DNA from: JAHBXL01 sp038247555
GTDB lineage: Bacteria > Planctomycetota > Phycisphaerae > Phycisphaerales > UBA1924
Direction of reading: 5' to 3'
NCBI GenBank assembly: GCA_038247555.1
Contig: JBBRUT010000008.1
Coordinates: 1 to 53,849, forward strand
Length of the DNA stretch: 53,849 bases
A program made the position numbers and the translations under genes. Of this stretch, positions 8,130-16,241 are shown piece by piece; position 1 is the first letter of the stretch, and every line of letters begins with the position of its first letter. The notes under the pieces are model-generated. The model did not search any database. It saw nothing but the letters and a program-made list of their open reading frames with translations, and had not been told where the DNA came from.

Positions 8130-10280
8130 TCAGACAAACCGGCTCACGACAGAGATTTCGCCGCGGGTGGCGATTTCGTCCTTGATGGCGTCGACGAATC
8201 CGGTGAGGGACATGGTGCCGAGGTCTTTCATGTGGCCGCGGGCGCGGAGCGACACCTGGCTGGCTTCGGCATCGCGCGGGCCGACGACGACCATGTACGG
8301 CACCTTCCAGTCGGCGGCGTCCTTGATCTTGGCCTGGATGCGTTCGTTGGTTTCGTCGAGGGTGACGCGGACGCCCGCGGCCTTGAGCGCGGCGGTCACC
8401 TGGTGTGCATAGTCCGCGGTCTTCTCGGAGATGGGGAGGACACGGACCTGCTCGGGCGCGAGCCAGGTGGGGAACGCGCCGGCGAAGTGCTCGATGAGCA
8501 CGCCGCAGAAGCGCTCCATGCTGCCGAAGGGTGCGCGGTGGATGACGACGGGGCGGTGGGGCTTGTTGTCGGGGCCGATGTACGACAGGTCGAAGCGGAT
8601 CGCCATGTTGTAATCGACCTGCACAGTGCCGAGCTGCCACTCGCGGCCGATGACATCCTTGACGACGAAGTCGATCTTGGGGCCGTAGAACGCGGCCTCG
8701 CCGGGTTCTTTGGTGAAGGGAACGCCGAGGGATTGTGCAGCGGCGAGGCAGGCGGCCTCGGCCTTGTCCCAGCTCTCTTTGGTGCCGGTGTACTTGCCGG
8801 AGTCGGGATCGCGCATGCCGACGCGCACGCGGTAGTCCTTCATCCCAAGGACCTTGAAGATGACCTTGACGAGCTCGAGACAGCCCTGGATCTCGGCGGG
8901 GACCTGGTCCTCGGTGCAGAAGAGGTGGGCATCGTCCTGGGTGAAGCCGCGGACGCGGGTCATGCCGTTGAGCTCGCCGGATTGCTCCCAGCGGTAGACG
9001 GTGCCGAACTCGGCGAGACGGGCGGGCATGTCGCGGTAGGAGTGGGGGGAGCTTGCGAAGATGCGGGCGTGGTGCGGGCAGTTCATGGGCTTGAGCATGA
9101 AACCGTTGATGAGCTGGTCATCGGGGAGGATGCGGTCCTTGGTGATGGTGTCGGCCTTGGTGCGCTCGTTGATGCCTGCTGCAAGGCGCTCGCTGACGCC
9201 TTCGACGCGGCGCATGACTTCGGCGCAGGAGCAGCCTTCACCGGCGAGCTGGTCGAGCGAGTCGCGCTCGACGATCGGCGGAAACTGCGACTCTTTGTAG
9301 TAGGGAAAGTGGCCGGAGGTCTTGTAGAGATCGAGGGAGCCGATGTGCGGGGTGAAAACCTCGGCGTAGCCCTGCTTCTTGAGTTCGCCGCCGATGAAGT
9401 TCTGCAGTTCGCGCCGGACGATGGAGCCGTTGGGCGTCCACAACACCAGGCCCTGGCCGACCATCTCGTCGATGTGGAAGAGGCGGAGTTGCTTGCCGAT
9501 CACGCGGTGGTCGCGTTTCTTGGCTTCATCGAGTTGGTTGAGATGGGCATCGAGGTCGGCCTGGGTGGCGAAGGCGGTGCCGTAGACGCGGGTGAGGCGG
9601 TCGGAGTTCTCATCGCCATGCCAGTAGCTGGAGGCGAGGGACATGATCTTGACTGCGCCGATGCGGCCGGTGGAGGGGACGTGCGGGCCGCGGCAGAGAT
9701 CTTCCCAGCTTTGGCCGGGGGCGCCGGTGGCGTAGAAGGAGAGCTTTGCGTTTGCATCCGCTGCGATCGCACGCTGTGCGTTGTCGATCTTGTACTTGCT
9801 GCCCTCGCTTTTGAGCTTCGAGAGGCCGTCATCTTTCGACTGCTCGTAGCGGGTGAACGGTCGGTCTTCGGCGACGATCTTTTTGATCTCGGCTTCGATG
9901 GCCGCGAAGTCGCCTTCTTTGAGCGGGCGGTTGTCGGGGAACTTGATGTCGTAGTAGAAGCCGGTGGCGAGGGGTGGGCCGTAGACGAGCTGGGCCTCGG
10001 GAACGATGCGCTGGATGGCTTCGGCCATGACGTGCGCTGCGGAGTGGCGCAGGAGCATGAGCGCATCGGGGTCGGGCTGCTTGTCGCGCGTCTGCGGGGT
10101 GATGATCGAGAGCTTGACGTCGTGGTCGATCACGGTGGAGAGGTCGCGGAGTTCGCCATCAACTTTGCAGCCGAGCGCGGCCATGGCGAGGCGCGGGCCG
10201 ATGGCTTCGGCGACCTGCCGCGCGGTGACGGGCTGGGGGAACTCTTTGACGGAACCATCGGGGAGGGTGATGCGGGGCAT
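8130..10280 (-). CDS. thrS: Threonyl-tRNA synthetase
   Basis: A 716-residue class II aminoacyl-tRNA synthetase that charges tRNA-Thr. Domain order: TGS domain (MPRITLPDGSVKEF), editing domain with HSAAHVMAEAI and the CxxxH-type pair in LCRGPHV, catalytic core with KPMNCPHH, YRWEQSGELNGM, TQDDAHLF and APFGSMERF, and a C-terminal anticodon-binding domain. The zinc ligands Cys (MNCPHH), His (DDAH) and His (IHRAPFG) are present. The start at 10280 is chosen because the TGS domain begins there. The family usually has about a dozen residues between the motif-1 region and MNCPxH; here there are about 65, containing a Cys-Ser-Cys. Upstream lies a small zinc-ribbon gene on the same strand. Confidence 0.97.
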   Translation of the reverse strand: MPRITLPDGSVKEFPQPVTARQVAEAIGPRLAMAALGCKVDGELRDLSTVIDHDVKLSIITPQTRDKQPDPDALMLLRHSAAHVMAEAIQRIVPEAQLVYGPPLATGFYYDIKFPDNRPLKEGDFAAIEAEIKKIVAEDRPFTRYEQSKDDGLSKLKSEGSKYKIDNAQRAIAADANAKLSFYATGAPGQSWEDLCRGPHVPSTGRIGAVKIMSLASSYWHGDENSDRLTRVYGTAFATQADLDAHLNQLDEAKKRDHRVIGKQLRLFHIDEMVGQGLVLWTPNGSIVRRELQNFIGGELKKQGYAEVFTPHIGSLDLYKTSGHFPYYKESQFPPIVERDSLDQLAGEGCSCAEVMRRVEGVSERLAAGINERTKADTITKDRILPDDQLINGFMLKPMNCPHHARIFASSPHSYRDMPARLAEFGTVYRWEQSGELNGMTRVRGFTQDDAHLFCTEDQVPAEIQGCLELVKVIFKVLGMKDYRVRVGMRDPDSGKYTGTKESWDKAEAACLAAAQSLGVPFTKEPGEAAFYGPKIDFVVKDVIGREWQLGTVQVDYNMAIRFDLSYIGPDNKPHRPVVIHRAPFGSMERFCGVLIEHFAGAFPTWLAPEQVRVLPISEKTADYAHQVTAALKAAGVRVTLDETNERIQAKIKDAADWKVPYMVVVGPRDAEASQVSLRARGHMKDLGTMSLTGFVDAIKDEIATRGEISVVSRFV

Positions 10281-10330
10281 GGGGAATCCAAATTGCAAAG
10301 GGGCAAATTGCCAAAGGGCCAAATGAGGAC
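10281..10330. repeat. Short degenerate A/T-rich direct repeats upstream of thrS
   Basis: The otherwise GC-rich spacer between the zinc-ribbon gene and thrS holds back-to-back variants of CAAATTGCaaaGGG (CAAATTGCAAAGGGG, CAAATTGCCAAAGGG, CCAAATGAGG). They lie just upstream of the thrS start, in its presumed 5' leader. Confidence 0.5.
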
Positions 10331-10432
10331 AGGAGGAGGCAGAGCAGCAGCAGGAAGAAGCGACGAAGCGACGAAGGGGAAGCGAAGTCAGCAGAGCGGA
10401 TCAAGAAGGAGCAGGCGAAGAGCGATGTGGTG

Positions 10433-10666
10433 CTATTCGGCGGAGGGAGCGTAGAGGCGGAGGGCTTCGCATTCGGGGCAGCGGAAGGCGACGACTTTCA
10501 CACCCTCTTTGACCTGTGCGCGTTTCGCTTCGCCAGACCAGAAGCTGGCTTCGGGTTCGCCTTCGCACCATCGCGGCATCGCAATGGTGTTCATGTGCCC
10601 CAGGTCGATGAGGAATCCGCGGACCATTTCCTTCTGGCAGACGAGACACGTGGGTTTGCCGGCCAT
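10433..10666 (-). CDS. Small zinc-ribbon protein, DUF6487-like
   Basis: A 77-residue cytoplasmic protein. MAGKPTCLVCQKEM at the start and FRCPECEALRLYAPS at the end give two CxxC pairs flanking a Trp-containing middle (PRWCEGEPEASFW), the layout of small DUF6487-type zinc ribbons with CPxC..CPEC. It is read toward thrS with about 150 bp between and may share its transcript. No catalytic residues are seen; a nucleic-acid or protein-binding role is a guess. Confidence 0.7.
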   Translation of the reverse strand: MAGKPTCLVCQKEMVRGFLIDLGHMNTIAMPRWCEGEPEASFWSGEAKRAQVKEGVKVVAFRCPECEALRLYAPSAE

Positions 10667-10740
10667 GGGTTCTCCGGGTGAGAGGCGAGCAGAGGAGAGA
10701 TCGGGTGGGGGACAGGTATGTCGGATCGTTGGCTCTGCAA

Positions 10741-10770
10741 ACGAAAAAGCCCGGCACGCGGCCGGGCTTT
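10741..10770 (-). terminator. Intrinsic terminator in the leader of the zinc-ribbon/thrS operon
   Basis: A perfect 10-bp GC-rich stem (10746-10755 with 10761-10770) and a 5-base loop; on the minus strand it is followed by five T (10744-10748 as A). It stands 75 bp before the zinc-ribbon ATG, and no minus-strand protein gene lies upstream of it, so it must end a short RNA or act as an attenuator. On the plus strand it has only three T. Confidence 0.75.
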
Positions 10771-10894
10771 CAACGTAGTAACAAAGCGGCGGGCCGGCCT
10801 ACCCGCGCTGGGCTGTAGAGGAAGTCGTCGTTGTGAGCTTCCGGCCGGTCATACGGAAGTAGCCTAGGCGCGGGGGTTGTTTATCACAAACTAC
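10771..10894. ncRNA. Candidate structured RNA or leader, type not recognised
   Basis: Three nested inverted repeats: 10775-10779 with 10890-10894 (5 bp), 10802-10814 with 10861-10874 (about 13 bp, one bulge) and 10838-10843 with 10854-10859 (6 bp). A second CTTCC/GGAAG pairing can replace the inner stem. The terminator at 10741-10770 makes a minus-strand RNA of roughly 150-200 nt likely, either free-standing or an attenuated leader of the thrS operon. One G.U pair in the main stem would favour the plus strand, so the strand is left open. It does not show T-box, SRP or cobalamin signatures that I know. Confidence 0.35.
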
Positions 10895-10966
10895 CAAGGA
10901 TCGAATCCGGGTCGTAGGGATGTGGCATTTGTAAGGCGAATGAATGGGTAAACATTGCCATCATGG

Positions 10967-10995
10967 TTGACGCCGGCACTCGCGCAAGGCAAGAT
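10967..10995 (+). promoter_or_regulatory. Candidate promoter for nrdR
   Basis: TTGACG (10967-10972), a 17-bp spacer and CAAGAT (10990-10995), about 60 bp before the nrdR start. The -35 hexamer is good and the -10 is poor. No NrdR-box palindrome is visible, so autoregulation is not supported. Confidence 0.3.
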
Positions 10996-11056
10996 ACGAC
11001 CGCTTGGGCCACCCTCCGCACCGGGGGCAACTGCTTGGGCGTGAGGGTCCGGCCGC

Positions 11057-11545
11057 GTGATCTGTCCATTTTGTGAGGCCAACGACGACAAGGTAATCGA
11101 CAGCCGCGCCAGCGATGCGGGGCGGGTGGTTCGCCGTCGTCGCGAGTGCCTGAAGTGCGACAAGCGGTTCACCACCTATGAGCGTGTGGAGGAGTCGGCC
11201 CGGCTCATGGTGATTAAGCGGGATGGCACGCATGTGCCGTTCAACCGGGAGAATGTGCTGCGGGGCGTGAACGCAGCGATCGGCAAGCGGCCGGTGCCCG
11301 AAGAGGTGAAAGTGGAGATGATCGAGTCGGTGGAGGAGGAAGTGCACCGCGAGTTTGATCGCGAGGTGCCCAGCCGCATCATCGGCGAGAAGGTGATGGC
11401 GAAGCTTCGAGAAACCGACAGCGTGGCCTATGTGCGGTTTGCCAGCGAGTACTACAAGTTCGAGAACGTGGGGCAGTTCGTGGAGGAGTTGAAGGAACTG
11501 GACTCGCGGCAGAAGGATGTTAAGGACCAGGCGAAGCTGTTTTAG
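11057..11545 (+). CDS. nrdR: Transcriptional repressor NrdR
   Basis: A 162-residue regulator of ribonucleotide reductase genes that binds ATP/dATP through an ATP-cone. The N-terminal zinc ribbon (MICPFCEANDDKVIDSR then RRRECLKCDKRFTTYER) has the four cysteines in two CxxC pairs, and the ATP-cone follows (VIKRDGTHVPFNRENVLRGV). Length and order match the family throughout. The start is GTG: the family begins M-x-CPFC, and this codon supplies exactly that spacing. No nrd genes are in the window. Confidence 0.96.
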   Translation: MICPFCEANDDKVIDSRASDAGRVVRRRRECLKCDKRFTTYERVEESARLMVIKRDGTHVPFNRENVLRGVNAAIGKRPVPEEVKVEMIESVEEEVHREFDREVPSRIIGEKVMAKLRETDSVAYVRFASEYYKFENVGQFVEELKELDSRQKDVKDQAKLF

Positions 11546-11606
11546 GAAGGGATCGGGGGGATCGAGGGAAGAGGGATCGAGGGCGGGTTCCGACCGGAGT
11601 CTTGCA

Positions 11607-12164
11607 ATGAGTGGTGGAGCAGGGCGAGATCTACGAGTGTTCAAGTCCACAGTGGTTGCAACGGGCAACAATCCGGTCTTCTCTCAGTTGCTTGCTTTGC
11701 TGCAGAACGTTGAGGCGGTGGAGTTCCAACTCTCTGAACCCGAGTTGTTCAAGGCGATGACCCGCGGACAAACCGCGATATACGCCGTCAATCGGTTTGA
11801 AATGGCAGTGAACCATGGAGGGTTTGAGTCGCTGTTTCGAGTGCACAGCGGGGCGATGATCAACGCCGCGTACAAGGGGCTTAAGTCAGCGAACGCGGGG
11901 AAGTTCGCGGCCAACCTCGCCGCCGCGACGAAGTTACTCCCGTGGCAACGCGGCTGGCCAGAGAGAGACGCACGCGAGGAAGCACTGGACAAGCTCACCG
12001 ATCAGAATCCCGATTATTTTGACGAAGTGAATGCGCAGTTCCAAGCCTGCTACGACGGTGAGGAGTCGCTGGGAAAGGCAATCGTCGCATACGCGTTCGC
12101 CCATCCAGCCGAGTTCTTCGTAGATGCCGCAGTCTCGGTACCCGGCGGCGCATCGGTCGGATAA
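11607..12164 (+). CDS. DUF4375-like protein
   Basis: A 185-residue soluble protein. AIYAVNRFEMAVNHGGFE resembles the NNGGFxQF signature of DUF4375 (DMP19-like) proteins, whose role is poorly known and which often occur as orphan or immunity-like genes in bacteria. The ATG at 11607 is chosen because the upstream extension is repetitive and overlaps nrdR. It is followed by scoA after 9 bp, so it may be co-transcribed, but nothing in the sequence ties it to CoA-transferase function. Confidence 0.65.
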   Translation: MSGGAGRDLRVFKSTVVATGNNPVFSQLLALLQNVEAVEFQLSEPELFKAMTRGQTAIYAVNRFEMAVNHGGFESLFRVHSGAMINAAYKGLKSANAGKFAANLAAATKLLPWQRGWPERDAREEALDKLTDQNPDYFDEVNAQFQACYDGEESLGKAIVAYAFAHPAEFFVDAAVSVPGGASVG

Positions 12165-12173
12165 TCTTCTGGC

Positions 12174-12968
12174 ATGGCCAACAAGCTCTTCAAGACGACC
12201 GCCGAAGCGTTTGCCGACCTGAAGTCCAAGGGCGTGCTGCGGGACGGCATGACCGTGATGGTGGGGGGTTTCGGGCTGTGCGGGATTCCCGAGCAGTTGA
12301 TCATCGCGCTGCGGGGCAGCGGTGTGAAGGGGTTGACGTGCATCTCCAACAACGCGGGCGTCGATGACTGGGGGCTGGGTCTGCTTTTGCAGACGCGGCA
12401 GATCCGCAAGATGATCAGTTCGTACGTCGGCGAGAACGCGACGTTTGAGAAGCAGTTTCTGCAGGGGGAGCTCGAGGTCGAGTTCAACCCGCAGGGGACG
12501 CTGGCGGAGCGCATCCGCGCGGGGGGCGCGGGGATTCCGGCGTTCTACACGGCAACAGGCGCGGGGACGGTGGTGGCCGATGGCAAGGAGACGCGGCAGA
12601 TGTTGCGACCGAGCCAGGGCATCGGTGGGGCGACGATCCCCGGACGCGGCTTTGCGGGGCGCGAGGGGAAGGCCAATCAGGATGGTGATGCGCGCGAGTA
12701 TGTGCTGGAGACGGGGCTGTTTGCGGACCTGACGCTGGTGAAGGCGCACAAGGCGGACCCGTTCGGGAACCTGATGTACCGCAAGACCTCGCGGAACTTC
12801 AACCCGATGATGGCGACGGCCGCGACGTTTGTGATGGCGGAAGTCGAAGAAGTGGTGGGGCTGGGTGAGCTTGAGGCGGATTCGATTCACACGCAGGGGA
12901 GCTTTGTGGATCGGGTGGTGCAGACGGTGAGCGAGAAGCGGATCGAGCAACGGACTGTCAGGAAGTAA
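12174..12968 (+). CDS. scoA: 3-oxoacid CoA-transferase, subunit A
   Basis: A 264-residue alpha subunit of the two-subunit succinyl-CoA:3-ketoacid (or acetoacetate) CoA-transferase, which moves CoA between acyl donors in ketone-body or short-chain acid use. Characteristic segments are MTVMVGGFGLCGIPEQLI, SNNAGVDDWGLG, ISSYVGENATFEKQFLQGEL and FYTATGAGTVVADGKE. The catalytic Glu is in subunit B, encoded at 13568. Unusually, a membrane-protein gene sits between the two subunit genes. Choice between SCOT and acetoacetate transferase is not possible from sequence alone. Confidence 0.93.
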   Translation: MANKLFKTTAEAFADLKSKGVLRDGMTVMVGGFGLCGIPEQLIIALRGSGVKGLTCISNNAGVDDWGLGLLLQTRQIRKMISSYVGENATFEKQFLQGELEVEFNPQGTLAERIRAGGAGIPAFYTATGAGTVVADGKETRQMLRPSQGIGGATIPGRGFAGREGKANQDGDAREYVLETGLFADLTLVKAHKADPFGNLMYRKTSRNFNPMMATAATFVMAEVEEVVGLGELEADSIHTQGSFVDRVVQTVSEKRIEQRTVRK

Positions 12969-12974
12969 CGTGCC

Positions 12975-13457
12975 ATGCGACTGACCATCGGCATCATGCT
13001 CACGCTTCTCGGGGGAGTGGTGGTAGTCGTGGGGCTGCTTGGTGCACTGAACCAACTGGTGGGGATGTACTCGGCTGCGCTGAACGATGCGCTCGCGGAT
13101 GGGCCGGAGGCCAAGGCGGTCGGAGCGAATATGTTGCGGTGGGCGATCACAGGGGCGGCGGGAGTGCCGTTTCTGATCATCGGGAGCGTGCTGCTGAAGA
13201 TCTCGCTGTTTCAGAAGGTGCGGAAGATGGCCAAGGGCAACGCCGCGGCGGCGCAGCGGCCGACAGTCACGGCATCGAAGTGGGAAGTGCCGCGGAGCAA
13301 GCCGGGCAAGCCGGCTTCGACGCCGGCACCAGCGCCGACGCAGAGGCCGACACCGATCCAGAAACCCACACACGCGCAGCCGCGGGAAAAGGGGCCGGTT
13401 GATGTGCCGCGGCAGGATCAGCTTGGTGAGAGCGGCGGGAACAAGAGCGAGCGGTAG
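12975..13457 (+). CDS. Small membrane protein between the CoA-transferase subunits
   Basis: A 160-residue protein, start ATG 6 bp after the scoA stop. Two membrane helices are evident (LTIGIMLTLLGGVVVVVGLL at residues 3-22, and a second at about residues 56-76 around GVPFLIIGSVLLK), followed by a basic stretch and a low-complexity Pro/Ala/Lys/Thr-rich cytoplasmic tail (PAPAPTQRPTPIQKPTH). No domain is recognised. The tight spacing with scoA suggests one transcript, but a functional link is not shown. Confidence 0.7.
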   Translation: MRLTIGIMLTLLGGVVVVVGLLGALNQLVGMYSAALNDALADGPEAKAVGANMLRWAITGAAGVPFLIIGSVLLKISLFQKVRKMAKGNAAAAQRPTVTASKWEVPRSKPGKPASTPAPAPTQRPTPIQKPTHAQPREKGPVDVPRQDQLGESGGNKSER

Positions 13458-13490
13458 GGGGCGACTGCGTCGTCGCCGATCTTGGATCGC

Positions 13491-13509
13491 GGATTTTGGA
13501 TTTTGGATT
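13491..13509 (+). repeat. GGATTTT tandem repeat upstream of scoB
   Basis: Two and a half copies of GGATTTT, preceded by the related TTGGATCGC, in the 110-bp gap between the small membrane-protein gene and scoB. It stands out as T-rich in GC-rich surroundings. Confidence 0.5.
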
Positions 13510-13567
13510 GGGGAGAGGTCAGGGTGCGGATGCGCGGGCCTGGGGCAGGGCCGGATATGCTTGGCCT

Positions 13568-14239
13568 ATGGCCCTGACACGCGATCAGATTACGGTTCGT
13601 GCGGCGAAAGAGCTGCGCGATGGCTACATCGTCAACCTTGGCATCGGCATGCCGACACTGGTTGCCAACTACATCCCCGAGGGGATGGATGTGTGGCTGC
13701 AGTCGGAGAACGGCTTGCTGGGGATCGGGCCGTTTCCGAGCGAGGCGGAGGTTGACCCAGATCTGATCAACGCGGGGAAGCAGACGGTAACTGCGCGGAA
13801 GGGGGCGAGCTATTTTTCATCGGCGGATTCGTTCGCGATGATCCGCGGCGGACACATCGACATGTGCATCCTGGGGGCGATGCAGGTATCGGAGGCGGGG
13901 GACATCGCCAACTGGATGATTCCGGGGAAGATGGTCAAGGGGATGGGCGGGGCGATGGACCTGGTGGCGGGGGTGAAGAAGGTCGTCGTGACGATGGACC
14001 ACAACTCGAAGGATGGGGCAGCGAAGTTCGTGAAAGAGTGCAATCTGCCGCTAACGGGGCGGAGGTGCGTGCACATGCTGATCACGGACATCGCGGTGTT
14101 TGAGTTTGACGAGAAGCGAGGGCAGGGCGGGCGGTTTGTGCTAACTGAGGTCGCGCCGGGGGTGACGGTCGAAGAGGTGAAGGCGAAGACGGAGGCGGGG
14201 TTTGATTTGGCGGAGACGGTGAAGATGGTTGGGACGTGA
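13568..14239 (+). CDS. scoB: 3-oxoacid CoA-transferase, subunit B
   Basis: A 223-residue beta subunit that carries the catalytic residue of the CoA-transferase. LQSENGLLGIGP contains the SENG motif, with Glu47 as the expected nucleophile that forms the glutamyl-CoA thioester. GIGMPTLVANYIP, the Gly-rich RGGHIDMCILGAMQVS and IPGKMVKGMGGAMDLV are typical of the family. The ATG at 13568 is chosen since MALTRDQI matches family N-termini, while the longer frame runs through the T-rich repeat. It converges on a zinc-ribbon gene with 9 bp between the stops. Confidence 0.94.
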   Translation: MALTRDQITVRAAKELRDGYIVNLGIGMPTLVANYIPEGMDVWLQSENGLLGIGPFPSEAEVDPDLINAGKQTVTARKGASYFSSADSFAMIRGGHIDMCILGAMQVSEAGDIANWMIPGKMVKGMGGAMDLVAGVKKVVVTMDHNSKDGAAKFVKECNLPLTGRRCVHMLITDIAVFEFDEKRGQGGRFVLTEVAPGVTVEEVKAKTEAGFDLAETVKMVGT

Positions 14240-14248
14240 GCGGGGCCG

Positions 14249-14665
14249 TCAATTTGTGTTGAACATCGATCGCACGCGCTCGCGCATTGTGTACTCGCTA
14301 AGGTCCTCGAGTTCGCCGGAATCAAAGAACATGCCGCCGCAGACGGTGCAGGACTCGTAGGCGATATGCGTCTGCGGGAAAGCGACGATCGACAGCATCG
14401 TGCTCCTGTCGCGCGGACACTTGAGTGTGCGGTCCTTCGCGGCGTTGGGCTGGCGGGGGCTTGGATTGTCTGCTGCGGCGGCATGACCGGCTTCCAAAAG
14501 CTTGTCCCGCTCCAGCACGTCGAGCCAGATCCCGGCGCAGGACTGGCAGGTATCGATCTCGATTCCGCCCAGGGTCTGATGACGCATGGCCGAGGTGCAG
14601 CGGGGACATTCGATGGGTCCGGAGTTGGGCGCGGAGTCATCGAGGATTCGGGGCTGTTTGGTCAT
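14249..14665 (-). CDS. Protein with two TFIIB-type zinc ribbons
   Basis: A 138-residue soluble protein with two zf-TFIIB (PF13453-like) modules: CPRCTSAM with DTCQSCAGIWLD, then CPRDRSTM with ESCTVCGGMFFDSGEL. The C-x2-[CW]-GG-x-[WF]-[FL]-D pattern is the family hallmark. In the second module the first knuckle reads CPRD, so one Cys is replaced by Asp, which may weaken or alter metal binding. It is the last gene of a minus-strand run that starts at scpA. Function unknown. Confidence 0.8.
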   Translation of the reverse strand: MTKQPRILDDSAPNSGPIECPRCTSAMRHQTLGGIEIDTCQSCAGIWLDVLERDKLLEAGHAAAADNPSPRQPNAAKDRTLKCPRDRSTMLSIVAFPQTHIAYESCTVCGGMFFDSGELEDLSEYTMRERVRSMFNTN

Positions 14666-14692
14666 GGGGAAGAGGCCTCCTCGAAAGTGTGA

Positions 14693-16213
14693 TTACTCGG
14701 CGATGGCCGGCCGTTCGCTGGTGATCGTGGAGGGATCGGGAAGCGGCGGAAGGCCGGCATCGGCCCTCACCATGTTCTGGTGCGAGAGCGACACCGCGAA
14801 CGAATCCACGGCGTAGCTCACGACGGTGCCGTCCTGCAAGCCCACCAAGAAATCCCGAGCGGCTGGGCTTCCGGGCTCAGGGGAGGAGATGACGGTCCAC
14901 AATGTGGAGCTGGGCTTGGAGAAGTCGATCCCGTGATAGCAGAAGACGGTGTCGCCGATCCGGTGAGCGACAACGTTGCCAGGGAGAGAAGCATTGGCCG
15001 CCGCGATCAAAGCGTCGGTCGTTTCGCCGCTTGCGCTGCCAAGGTCTGCGAGCGACATGCCAACAACCTTTACCGACTCGAGCGGGTCCGTCTGGGTGAA
15101 GGACGGGTTGATGAATGCGCTGACCCATATGCGTTGCGTGTCGATGAGTTCAACCGCGTGCTTCGGGGGCTCGCCATAGTCCGCCGCGTGCAGTTTGATC
15201 GCCGAGGCCAACTGCACGATGCGTGCATGGTCGGTGCCGGGGGCGGCTTGCGTCGCCTGCGCGTTCACGGCGGCGGCTTGTGCGAGGGCCATGCCGCGCT
15301 GGAGAGGCACGAAGATCGCAAAGACGATGATTGCAACGATCACAAGGAAGCTGATCGCGATCGGCAGGATCGTGGCCAGGGCAGCGCGACCGCCGCTGAC
15401 CTTCTGACCGTCCTTGAGCATGAGCGTCGCCGACACCGTCCACCAGATCGTGCTCATCCACCCGATGTAGAACCCCAGGCACGGCACGGCATTGGCGATG
15501 TTGGTCCCGCTGGAGTACAGCATGCACTGCATGGTGCGGCCGATTCCCGCGGAAGTTGGGCCGGTGAGCAGCAGCAGGCCATGAGCCATCGCCCCCCAGA
15601 TGAACGCGCCGACGATCATGGCGACAACCATCCCGATCGCGTAACCCACGAATACGGCGACCGGGCCCATGACGCCGCTGATGCCTCCGCCGCCGGGCCC
15701 TGCGCCGCCCGTGGTGGCGCTGACGACGCCGATGACCAGGAAGAGCACCAGCAGCAGGCTGATACCTCCCAGCAGATAGAGCACGTTGATCAACGTCGCA
15801 AACCAGGTCGCCTGGAGGAGCGAGGAGTTCTCGGGTGTGGCGCGGATGAGCCGTCCCGGAGTGCCCATCGACTGAATGACGGTATTGAAGAGGCCCCGGA
15901 TGACGCCGCGCTCGCGGCGTTCCAGCCAGGGATTCATCTCGACCTGTGTCTGCTCTTCCCGTACGCCCTCGGTTGGCAGGAGAATCATCTCATCCATGGA
16001 GATGCGGCTTGCGCAGGTCACGCAGTCAAAATCGCTGGGGACGAGATGGCCGCTGGGGCCGGTTCCGTAATAGGCCTGGCTGCAATGAGGGCAGCAGAAG
16101 CGGACGCTGTTGAGGACGAACTCAAACTCGCTGGGCTTGAAGCCGGTGCCGCATTCGGGGCATCGGCGATCACGGATCTGCCAGAGTGTGTAGTCGCAGG
16201 ACTTGCAGCGCAT
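14693..16213 (-). CDS. Zinc-ribbon membrane protein with Yip1-like core
   Basis: A 506-residue protein. The N-terminal cytoplasmic part has three or four CxxC knuckles (CKSC, CPEC, CCPHC, CVTC) in the first 80 residues. About five membrane helices follow from residue 135 to 300 in a Yip1-like arrangement (LLQATWFATLINVLYLLGGI and later). One more helix precedes a C-terminal exported domain of about 190 residues containing KLHAADYGEPP, reminiscent of pseudopilin-type tails. The ATG at 16213 directly precedes the first zinc knuckle; a TTG at 16267 would overlap the upstream gene. Function unknown; the context is an operon with scpA. Confidence 0.75.
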   Translation of the reverse strand: MRCKSCDYTLWQIRDRRCPECGTGFKPSEFEFVLNSVRFCCPHCSQAYYGTGPSGHLVPSDFDCVTCASRISMDEMILLPTEGVREEQTQVEMNPWLERRERGVIRGLFNTVIQSMGTPGRLIRATPENSSLLQATWFATLINVLYLLGGISLLLVLFLVIGVVSATTGGAGPGGGGISGVMGPVAVFVGYAIGMVVAMIVGAFIWGAMAHGLLLLTGPTSAGIGRTMQCMLYSSGTNIANAVPCLGFYIGWMSTIWWTVSATLMLKDGQKVSGGRAALATILPIAISFLVIVAIIVFAIFVPLQRGMALAQAAAVNAQATQAAPGTDHARIVQLASAIKLHAADYGEPPKHAVELIDTQRIWVSAFINPSFTQTDPLESVKVVGMSLADLGSASGETTDALIAAANASLPGNVVAHRIGDTVFCYHGIDFSKPSSTLWTVISSPEPGSPAARDFLVGLQDGTVVSYAVDSFAVSLSHQNMVRADAGLPPLPDPSTITSERPAIAE

Positions 16214-16241
16214 GGTGTGGTCCACGAACGGGAGAGATTGA

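Noticed and set aside
8028..10454. Open frame of 808 codons on the plus strand across thrS
   Set aside because: It is the antisense shadow of thrS: low-complexity, Gly/Ala/Val/Asp-rich, no domain. High GC creates such frames throughout the window.
10771..11056. T-box riboswitch controlling thrS
   Set aside because: Neither the conserved T-box sequence (AGGGUGGnACCGCG-like) nor a specificity loop could be found on either strand; only the general leader-plus-terminator layout fits.
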